The notes under the pieces are model-generated. The model was not told the origin of the DNA and did no database searches. It saw only the letters and a list, made by a program, of their open reading frames with translations. Shown here in pieces: positions 6,133-12,673 of a stretch of DNA of 12,673 nucleotides. The DNA comes from Desulfobacula sp. (GTDB lineage: Bacteria; Desulfobacterota; Desulfobacteria; Desulfobacterales; Desulfobacteraceae): positions 1 to 12,673 of the forward strand of contig JAOZRF010000034.1 in NCBI GenBank assembly GCA_029940245.1. Direction: 5' to 3'. Within the stretch, counting starts at the first letter, position 1. Each line of letters opens with the position of its first letter. A program made the position numbers and the translations under genes.

Positions 6133-7668
6133 ATGAAAAAAATACAACGCCTTGAAATGAGATCCATCTCAAAATCATTTCATGGTATCCCTGCCAACCA
6201 GGATATAAATCTCTTTATTGAATCCGGTGAAATCCTGGGACTTTTAGGTGAAAACGGGGCCGGGAAAACAACCCTGATGAATATCCTGTATGGCCTGTAC
6301 CAGCCCGATTCAGGGCAAATTAAAATTAATGATAAAACCATCCGGATCAACAATCCTGTTGAATCCATCACCCATGGCATTGGAATGGTTCATCAGCACT
6401 TTATGCTCGTGCAGAATCATTCTGTGATTGAAAATATTGCACTGGCCTATAAAGATACGCCCTTTTTCTTTCCTAACGCCAAAATCAAGAATAAGGTTGA
6501 ACAATTTTCCAAAAATTTTGATTTTCATATTGATCTTACAAAAAAGGTCTGGCAGCTCTCAGCCGGGGAACAGCAGCGAGTGGAAATCATAAAAGCGCTT
6601 TTAAACGGTGCTGATCTTCTTATCCTTGATGAACCCACGTCTGTTCTGACACCCCGGGAAATCAAAGAACTGATTTTCATATTAAGAGAGATGAAGGCCA
6701 AAGGCCACATGATCATTTTCATTTCCCACAAACTGGATGAAATCATGGACATCTGTGATCGGGTCATGGTACTCCAAAAGGGAAAAATTGTGGGAAGTGC
6801 CGACACAAAAAATACCGATAAAAATTCCCTTGCCAGGATGATGGTAGGCAGGGATGTTGTCTTTAATACAACCCGGGAAAAACTGACAAAAGGCAAAAAA
6901 ACCCTGGCTGTTGAAAATATCAAGGTCATTGGAGACAAGGGTCGCCGGGTTGTAAAAAATATTTCTTTTGAACTTTTTGAGAATGAAATATTTGGTATTG
7001 CAGGGGTTTCCGGCAATGGACAGCGCGAGCTTGCAGAAGCCATAACCGGTATCAGGCCCATTTTTTCGGGCAAGGTCAAAATGAACGGCAAGGATATCAC
7101 CAATAAAAGTCCCAGGCACATTTATGACAACGGTGTTTCCCATGTGCCGGAAGAAAGAATCCGGTTTGGAATCGCTCCAGGCCTTTACTTATTTGATAAT
7201 GCAATCTTAAAACAGCATCACTTAAAAAAATTTTCCAATTGGTATTTTCTGAATTATAGTCAGATTAAAAATCATACCAGAACTATTGTTAAAAAATTCA
7301 AAGTTTCCACCCATTCCATTAATAACCAGATCAGAAATCTTTCCGGCGGGAACATTCAAAAACTCATCCTGGGAAGAGAAATCAGTGAACAGCCACAGCT
7401 TCTGGTGGCCTCCCACCCCACATACGGTCTGGATGTCGGGGCAACGGAATTCTTAAGAGAACATCTTTTGGAACTCAGAAAACAAGGAAGTGCCATTCTT
7501 TTATTTTCTGAAGACCTGGAAGAAATATTTGAACTTTGTGACCGGATTGCCGTTATTTTTGATGGTGAATTCATGGCAGTTCTAGATTCCGATGATAAAC
7601 AATTTTCAGATATCGGCCTTATGATGGCAGGCTCAAAAAGGATTGATCCAATGGAAAAACAAAAATGA
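6133..7668 (+). CDS. ABC importer ATPase with two fused nucleotide-binding domains
   Basis: This 511-residue cytoplasmic ATPase energises the importer. Domain 1 (about 5-235) is complete: Walker A GENGAGKTT (39-47), Q-loop region VHQHF (86-90), signature LSAGEQQ (142-148), Walker B LLILDEPTS (162-170) and switch His199. Domain 2 (about 257-500) is degenerate as usual for this class: GVSGNGQ (291-297) lacks the Walker A lysine, LSGGNIQ (403-409) is intact, and the Walker B region reads ASHPTYGLD (426-434) without the Asp-Glu pair. This asymmetric arrangement is that of the sugar/nucleoside (RbsA, YufO/NupO) class. AAAGGG (6123-6128) precedes the ATG. Its stop overlaps the next gene's start by four bases (ATGA, 7665-7668), indicating translational coupling. 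Confidence 0.93.
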   Translation: MKKIQRLEMRSISKSFHGIPANQDINLFIESGEILGLLGENGAGKTTLMNILYGLYQPDSGQIKINDKTIRINNPVESITHGIGMVHQHFMLVQNHSVIENIALAYKDTPFFFPNAKIKNKVEQFSKNFDFHIDLTKKVWQLSAGEQQRVEIIKALLNGADLLILDEPTSVLTPREIKELIFILREMKAKGHMIIFISHKLDEIMDICDRVMVLQKGKIVGSADTKNTDKNSLARMMVGRDVVFNTTREKLTKGKKTLAVENIKVIGDKGRRVVKNISFELFENEIFGIAGVSGNGQRELAEAITGIRPIFSGKVKMNGKDITNKSPRHIYDNGVSHVPEERIRFGIAPGLYLFDNAILKQHHLKKFSNWYFLNYSQIKNHTRTIVKKFKVSTHSINNQIRNLSGGNIQKLILGREISEQPQLLVASHPTYGLDVGATEFLREHLLELRKQGSAILLFSEDLEEIFELCDRIAVIFDGEFMAVLDSDDKQFSDIGLMMAGSKRIDPMEKQK

Positions 7669-8747
7669 TAAAAATCAAGACAACAGACCGATATAATATA
7701 ACAACGCTAAGATCATTTATGACCAACATTTTAAGTCTTTTCGCTGCGCTTGTGGTTATCGGTATCATTTTTCTCATTGCAGGTGTGAACCCCTTCTATG
7801 CAATTTCTGAAATCTTTTCAGGCTCATTTGGTTCCTTTTATGGAATTAAGGAAACCATTACCAAAGCAATTCCACTGATCCTTATCGGAGCCGGACTGAC
7901 CCTTGCCTTCAGGGCAAAATTCTGGAACATCGGTGCAGAAGGCCAGATGTTAATGGGAGCGGTTTTTGCTACATGGACGGGGCTGACTTTTGGAGAGGCT
8001 TTGCCATCCTATATCATTGTTCCCTTGATTTTTCTGGCCGGTTTCATCGGCGGCGGGCTTTGGGGAATCATTCCCGCCATCCTTAAAATCAAATATGCCA
8101 TTAATGAAGTGATCTCCACGCTGATGCTCAACTATATCTGTGCTGAAATTTTAACCCTGCTCATTGTAGGGCCCTGGAAAGGGAAAACACGATTTGGATT
8201 TCCCGGAACGGATAATCTTCCTGATTCTGCTATTTTAGGCCTGATCCCCGGGTCAAGGATTCATTATGCCACATTAATTTTAGCCGTTATCTGTGCCATT
8301 GTGCTGGGTGTGATCATCTATAAAACAAGATTTGGATATGAAGCAAGGGTGGTGGGTGAGAACCCGGATGCCGGCAGATATGCCGGAATCAACTTTCTAA
8401 AGACAAGCCTGATACTCATGGCCATCAGCGGTGGACTTGCCGGGGTTGCCGGAGTTGGTGAGGTGGCAGGTATTCATCACCATCTTGGATATCCTGCTTC
8501 AATTTCCTCGGGTTATGGATTTACAGCCATCATTGTGGCATGGCTTGCCAAATTAAATCCGCTCTATACAATTATTTCAGGAATCTTTTTTGCAGGAATA
8601 CTGGTGGGCGGCGATGCCATACAAATTTCGCTGGGACTGCCTGCTGCCACGGTTGAAATAGTCAACGGCACTTTGTTAATATTTTTAATTATGGGTGATT
8701 ATTTTTTAAACCATAAAATTACCCTTCAGTTTTCGTTCAAACACTAA
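7665..8747 (+). CDS. ABC importer permease 1 (BPD_transp_2 family, nucleoside type)
   Basis: This 360-residue inner-membrane protein has about 8-10 helices. The conserved FWNIGAEGQMLMG segment (86-98) is the hallmark of the larger permease of BMP-type nucleoside importers, and 'GENPDAGRYAGIN' in a cytoplasmic loop is the expected ATPase-coupling region. The following 'AISGGLAGVAGVGEV' helix is also typical of the family. It should pair with the next gene product to form the channel for the ligand brought by the BMP protein. The start codon lies inside the ATPase stop (ATGA), so no independent ribosome site is needed. No truncation is seen. Confidence 0.92.
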   Translation: MIKIKTTDRYNITTLRSFMTNILSLFAALVVIGIIFLIAGVNPFYAISEIFSGSFGSFYGIKETITKAIPLILIGAGLTLAFRAKFWNIGAEGQMLMGAVFATWTGLTFGEALPSYIIVPLIFLAGFIGGGLWGIIPAILKIKYAINEVISTLMLNYICAEILTLLIVGPWKGKTRFGFPGTDNLPDSAILGLIPGSRIHYATLILAVICAIVLGVIIYKTRFGYEARVVGENPDAGRYAGINFLKTSLILMAISGGLAGVAGVGEVAGIHHHLGYPASISSGYGFTAIIVAWLAKLNPLYTIISGIFFAGILVGGDAIQISLGLPAATVEIVNGTLLIFLIMGDYFLNHKITLQFSFKH

Positions 8748-8763
8748 ATCAAGGATATAATAG

Positions 8764-9684
8764 ATGGAAGATATAATCATTTCAACACTTCAAAGAGCTA
8801 TGGTTGCAGGAACCCCTTTACTTCTTGCCACAACAGGTGAAGTGATTTGTGAAAGATCCGGCATCCTTAACCTGGGGGTTGAAGGTGTAATGGCAATGGG
8901 AGCAGTGGTCGCTTTTATGGTCACCATGACAACGGGCAACCCATGGCTTGGCGTTCTTGCAGCCCTGGCTGCCGGAATGATGTTTTCCATCATCCATGCC
9001 TTTGCATCTGTCACCCTGCAGGCCAACCAGGTTGTGTCAGGACTTGCAATGACCATGCTGGGTCTTGGTTTTTCCGGTATGCTTGGCAAATCCTATGTCG
9101 GCAAACCCCTTTCCATCAAAATGGAAGATTGGGTCATTCCCTATTTATCAGATATTCCCTGGCTTGGAAAAATTCTGTTCTCCCAGGGACCTTTTTTCTA
9201 TATTGCCATATTTCTTGCCTTAGCCGCCTGGTTCTTCCTTGAGAAAACCCGTCTTGGAATACAGATCAGGTCAACGGGAGAAAACCCGAAAGCCACTGAA
9301 ACCCAGGGGGTTAATGTATTCAAACTAAAATATTTAAGTGTTATCACTGGAGGCGGTTTTTCAGCTCTTGCAGGAGCCCACCTTTCCATCTCCTATTCAA
9401 AATCATGGATAGAGGGAATGACCGCAGGAAGAGGCTGGATCGCCATAGCCCTGACCATATTTGCCCTGTGGAACCCTGCCCGTGCAATATGGGCGGCATT
9501 TTTGTTCGGCGGTATTTTTGTTGTACAATATTTGCTGCAGCCTCTGGGAATCTCACCCAATTTTCTGGCCATGCTTCCTTATCTTGCAACACTTTTAATT
9601 CTATTGCTGATCAGTTTAAAAGACCCAAAAAAGTTAAATGCACCTGCTATGCTGGGAGAACCCTATAAAAGGGGCGAAAGATAA
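8764..9684 (+). CDS. ABC importer permease 2 (BPD_transp_2 family, nucleoside type)
   Basis: This 306-residue inner-membrane protein is the smaller partner permease. It opens with 'TPLLLATTGEVICERSG' and the conserved NLGVEGVMAMG segment (36-46), counterpart of the GAEGQ motif in permease 1. It has the coupling loop 'STGENPKATETQGVN' and ends with a Pro/Leu-rich tail carrying 'PAMLGEPY', as is usual for this subunit. AAGGA (8751-8755) precedes the ATG by eight bases, and the gap from permease 1 is 16 bases. It is the last gene of the importer operon; the 77-base spacer after it holds a promoter-like sequence for the next gene and no clear intrinsic terminator. Confidence 0.92.
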   Translation: MEDIIISTLQRAMVAGTPLLLATTGEVICERSGILNLGVEGVMAMGAVVAFMVTMTTGNPWLGVLAALAAGMMFSIIHAFASVTLQANQVVSGLAMTMLGLGFSGMLGKSYVGKPLSIKMEDWVIPYLSDIPWLGKILFSQGPFFYIAIFLALAAWFFLEKTRLGIQIRSTGENPKATETQGVNVFKLKYLSVITGGGFSALAGAHLSISYSKSWIEGMTAGRGWIAIALTIFALWNPARAIWAAFLFGGIFVVQYLLQPLGISPNFLAMLPYLATLLILLLISLKDPKKLNAPAMLGEPYKRGER

Positions 9685-9690
9685 AAACCA

Positions 9691-9719
9691 TTGATTTTTT
9701 AATGAATTTTATCAATAAT
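9691..9719 (+). promoter_or_regulatory. Possible promoter of the M48 protease gene
   Basis: TTGATT (9691-9696) and AATAAT (9714-9719) are separated by 17 bases, with a start expected near 9726. The region is AT-rich and chance matches are likely. The gene has no obvious Shine-Dalgarno sequence before its ATG at 9762. Confidence 0.3.
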
Positions 9720-9730
9720 TGATCAATTAT
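9715..9730. promoter_or_regulatory. Perfect 16-bp palindrome upstream of the M48 gene
   Basis: ATAATTGATCAATTAT reads identically on both strands. It overlaps the -10 box and expected start of the candidate promoter, which is a normal place for an operator. Low sequence complexity means it could also be chance or part of a weak transcript end of the importer operon. Confidence 0.35.
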
Positions 9731-9761
9731 ACAATTTTAAAACAAAACTCAATTTATTGTC

Positions 9762-11177
9762 ATGAAACCATTTAAATATTTTTATACCTGTCTTATCCTG
9801 TTTTTTTTCCTGTCATTTTCCTTGAATAATAGCTTTGCCATATCCATTCCTGAAGAAAAACAGGTCGCTAAAAAATTCATGGAAATGGTACAGGAACGCA
9901 AAATGATATTAAATGACCCAATTGCCAACCACATGCTTACCCGGGTCGGCAATCATATCCTCTCTTTTCTGCCGCCCCAGCCCTTTGACTTTTCATTTTA
10001 CATTGTGGATGACGATATTTTTAATGCATTTGCAAGTCCTGGTGCCAATATTTTTGCCTATAGGGGATTGATTACCGACCTTGATTCCATAGACGAGCTG
10101 GCAGGGGTCATCGCACACGAAATTGCCCATGCAGTAAGCCGTCATGTATCTTAATCCATTGACCGTTCAAAATATATCACCCTGGGCAGCCTTGCAGGCA
10201 TGCTGGCAGGCATACTCATTGCCGGCAAATCAAGTGGGGATGCCGGAGCTGCAATGATGCAGGGTACAATGGCCATTGGCCGGACAGCCATGCTTTCCTT
10301 TACAAGAGAAAATGAAACAGAAGCCGATGAAAAAGGCATTATGTTTTTAAAAAATAGCTGTTTTGACCCAAAAGGACTTTTATCAGGATTAATAAAAATA
10401 AGGGCCTCAGACTATCAGGGCGTAGAAAATATTCCGGATTATGTTAAGACCCATCCTGGAACAGGGGAACGAATTGGCCATGTTGAAACCATTCTTTCAG
10501 GCTACGTCCCAATTGAAAATAAGGCGAAATGTCCTGAAGACTTCCGGTTTCTTATGGTAAAATACCGGCTTTTAGGGCTTTACGCAAAAATTGAACCCAC
10601 ATTTAACCTGTTGACGACTCAACTTTCCAGCAATCCTTCAAACAATGCCGCTGCAGCCATACATTATGGAATGGGACTTATTTATGCCAGAAAACTAATG
10701 CCTGAAAAAGCCCTGTATCATATGAAAGAAGCACTTGCTATTAACATCTTTGATCCAATGGTGCTTCTTGAAATGGGTAGAATATATCTGCTGAAAGGTG
10801 AGCCCCAAAAAGCACTCAATGTCCTTAAAGGAATCGAGTTAGAACCGGTCATTGGTCTTATGGCAAAACTTTATCAGGCAAATGCACACCTTGAATTAGG
10901 AAATCTTCCAGAATCAAAAAATCTATTTAATGCCATAATCGATAAGGAACCCTCTTTATATCCGGAAGCATATTATCGCCTGGCAAATATTATGTCCCTT
11001 GAAAAAAATCCCGGGGATTCCCATTATTATCTCGGTGTCTATTATTCAAAAATCAATGATAATAAAAAAGCCCTTGTCCATTTAAACAAGGCATTGGATA
11101 GATTAAAGAATAAAACCAGAATCGAAAAAACAAAAAATTTAAAAAAAGAACTCTCAGATCAATTGAAAAAAAGATAA
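9762..11177 (+). pseudogene. BepA/YfgC-like M48 metalloprotease with TPRs, interrupted by an in-frame TAA
   Basis: Read through, the frame gives about 471 residues, close to E. coli BepA (487), a periplasmic protease/chaperone of outer-membrane protein assembly. Features in order: signal peptide (1-26), zinc motif HEIAH (119-123), a TAA at codon 131 (10152-10154), a hydrophobic Gly/Ala stretch (about 140-165), the third zinc ligand in ENETEAD (Glu185, Asp189), THPGTGERI (230-238), and about four TPR-like repeats (295-470). The stop falls in the region reading RHVS-stop-SIDRSK; relatives usually have Gln after the Ser/Ala there, so a CAA-to-TAA change explains it. Both halves are in one frame and fully conserved, so the event is recent or a sequence error. 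A product ending at 130 would lack the third ligand. An ATG at 10200 could restart but has no ribosome site or signal peptide. Confidence 0.85.
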
Positions 11178-11187
11178 CAATCTTTAC

Positions 11188-12673
11188 CTAAGCCTTATCA
11201 AAGCGGGAGAAACGCATGGAAAAGGTTCCCCTGCCCTGGCTGACAGATCGAAGTGCTGTGGAATATCCGAACATTCTGGCCAGCGGGCACACGGCCTTTA
11301 TCTCCTGGATGCCCATTTTTGGTGTGATGGATTCAACCTTTCCGCCCCTTGAATTTAAATCAGCTATGGCATCGCCCATGTAATTATCCGGAACAAAAAT
11401 ATCGACTTCCATAATCGGTTCTAGAAGCGCCAACGCACCATTTTCCAAAGCATTCTTACATGCCATGGATGCCCCTACAGAAAAGGCAAGCTCAGAACTT
11501 CGTTCATCAAAACTGCCATTTTCAATAATTATGGCAAGATCCACAAGGGGATATCCTTTAAGATATCCTCCTTCAAGGCTCTCCCTGATTGTCTTTTCAA
11601 TAGCCGGAATATATTGCTCAGGAATCTTATCATTTCCAGGTTTACACTCAAATGTAATACCTTCCCCCCGGTTTAAGGGTTCAAGACAGATACTGATATC
11701 TGCAAAATGGCCTTTCCCGGAAATCTCTCTTTCAAAAACAGCATGGCCTTTTGTCCTGGCAGTAAGGATTTCCCGATATACGACTTGGGGTTTACCCACA
11801 TTTACATTGGTTTTAAATTCTTTGAGCATCCGTGAAATAATAATCTCAAGATGAAGCTCACCCATGCCGGATAAAATTGTCTGGCCCGTCTCTTCATCCT
11901 TTCTCACAGTTAAGGTCGGATCTTCCATTGTGAACTTTTCAATCACTTCATCTAATTTTTCCTGGTCTGCGTGGGTTTTCGGCTCTATGGCAATGGAAAT
12001 GACAGGATCTTCATATTCCATTTTTTCAAGACAAACCGGATACTCCTGTGAACAGAGGGTGTCACCGGTTCCAGAATCCTTAAGACCGACAATACCGATA
12101 ATATCTCCTGCAGATGCCTGTTTTAAGCGTTCCCTTTTATTGGCATGCATTTGCAGAATTCTGGATAATTTTTCTTTTTTATTTAAAAGCGGATTAAACA
12201 CTTCAGAGCCTGATTCGATTTTACCTGAATAAATCCTGGCAAAAGAAAGCTTTCTTCCTTCGATCATGGAAACTTTAAAAATCAAGGCTGCCAGCGGGGC
12301 ATTTTTTTGGGGTAAACATTCCAATTCTTCATCGGTTTCCGGGTGTACACCTTTAATGGGCGGAACATCCTGAGGACTTGGCAGATATAGGGATATGCCA
12401 TCTAACAATGGTTGAATCCCCTTATTTTTAAGGGCACTGCCACAAAAAACAGGAACAATCTGCCTTGAAATAGTTGCCGTGCGAATGGCTTTATTGAGCT
12501 GGTCTATGGAAATATCCTCTTCTGAAAGATATTTTTCCATGATCTCATCATTGACTTCTGATATTTCTTCAAGAAGTTTTTCCCGATATTCCAACGCCTT
12601 GTCAACAAATTCCGGGGCAATGTCATCTATTGAATACTGGGCACCCTTTGTTTCATCATCCCAGGTGATCTGT
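11188..12673 (-). CDS. Translation elongation factor G, 5' part beyond the window; probably a paralogue
   Basis: The frame is open to the right edge (about 494 residues visible) and corresponds to EF-G from the end of the G domain to the C terminus. Seen are the domain I end (GSALKNKGIQPLLDGI), domain II, the domain III block (EETGQTILSGMGELHLEI), GKPQVVYRE, domain IV and domain V (PIMEVDIFVP to GRGTFSMRF). EF-G is the ribosomal translocase GTPase. Two things are odd. The domain IV tip reads GSFDERSSE where EF-G usually has GSYHDVDSSE, so it is one residue shorter and lacks the conserved tip histidine. The neighbouring loop reads SGKGHFAD in place of the usual GGRGQYGH. The protein ends soon after the last strand, with a TAG stop. 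It is followed by a convergent protease gene, not tuf, which argues against the str-operon copy. The G1-G4 motifs are out of view. Confidence 0.9.
   Translation of the reverse strand, partial: QITWDDETKGAQYSIDDIAPEFVDKALEYREKLLEEISEVNDEIMEKYLSEEDISIDQLNKAIRTATISRQIVPVFCGSALKNKGIQPLLDGISLYLPSPQDVPPIKGVHPETDEELECLPQKNAPLAALIFKVSMIEGRKLSFARIYSGKIESGSEVFNPLLNKKEKLSRILQMHANKRERLKQASAGDIIGIVGLKDSGTGDTLCSQEYPVCLEKMEYEDPVISIAIEPKTHADQEKLDEVIEKFTMEDPTLTVRKDEETGQTILSGMGELHLEIIISRMLKEFKTNVNVGKPQVVYREILTARTKGHAVFEREISGKGHFADISICLEPLNRGEGITFECKPGNDKIPEQYIPAIEKTIRESLEGGYLKGYPLVDLAIIIENGSFDERSSELAFSVGASMACKNALENGALALLEPIMEVDIFVPDNYMGDAIADLNSRGGKVESITPKMGIQEIKAVCPLARMFGYSTALRSVSQGRGTFSMRFSRFDKA

Noticed and set aside
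6525..7121. 198-residue open frame on the minus strand inside the ABC ATPase gene
   Set aside because: The opposite strand encodes complete ABC motifs; the antisense product is low-complexity Ser/Pro/Phe-rich and resembles no family.
10152..10154. Frameshift or programmed recoding as the cause of the split M48 frame
   Set aside because: Both halves share one frame with no insertion or deletion needed, and UAA is the ordinary stop of most genes here. Selenocysteine uses UGA and pyrrolysine uses UAG.
11465..12232. Two plus-strand frames of 129 and 122 residues opposite EF-G
   Set aside because: Both are shadows of conserved EF-G domains II-IV and lack ribosome sites.

Overview
The window reads as chromosome of an anaerobic Gram-negative bacterium, most likely a sulfate reducer of the Desulfobacterota (Desulfobacterales type). 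The assignment is inferred from gene content: a DUF362 ferredoxin-like protein, a Na+-translocating decarboxylase membrane module, a BepA-like M48 protease and codon use of roughly 40-50% GC. No rRNA, tRNA or CRISPR array was seen.

Left edge (1-929): three palindromic structures precede a small, AT-rich (about 30% GC) LysE-family exporter gene. The exporter lies between two nearly identical 32-bp inverted repeats (69-100 and 801-832, 29 of 32 positions matching) and has its own promoter, overlapped by a long dyad. It looks like an acquired, repeat-bounded cassette. Next comes a DUF362 protein with two [4Fe-4S] motifs (930-2060, + strand).

Minus-strand operon (4657 down to 2105): a cyclic-nucleotide-binding-fold protein, a GTG-initiated OadG-like gamma subunit with a long soluble tail, OadB (the Na+-pumping beta subunit) and a DUF1285-like protein. 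They are tightly packed. No alpha carboxyltransferase or biotin carrier is present in the window, so the partner enzyme must be encoded elsewhere.

Plus-strand transport operon (4898-9684): a BMP-family periplasmic binding protein, a double-ABC ATPase and two inner-membrane permeases form a complete nucleoside/purine-type ABC importer. A clear sigma-70-like promoter drives it. A strong intrinsic terminator sits just after the binding-protein gene, which would make the binding protein more abundant than the rest.

Right part (9685-12673): a BepA/YfgC-like M48 metalloprotease with TPRs is interrupted by one in-frame TAA (10152-10154) between its HExxH motif and its third zinc ligand. Converging on it is the 3' two thirds of an EF-G gene that runs off the right edge. 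That EF-G has an altered, shortened domain IV tip and is not followed by tuf, so it is probably a paralogue and not the str-operon fusA.
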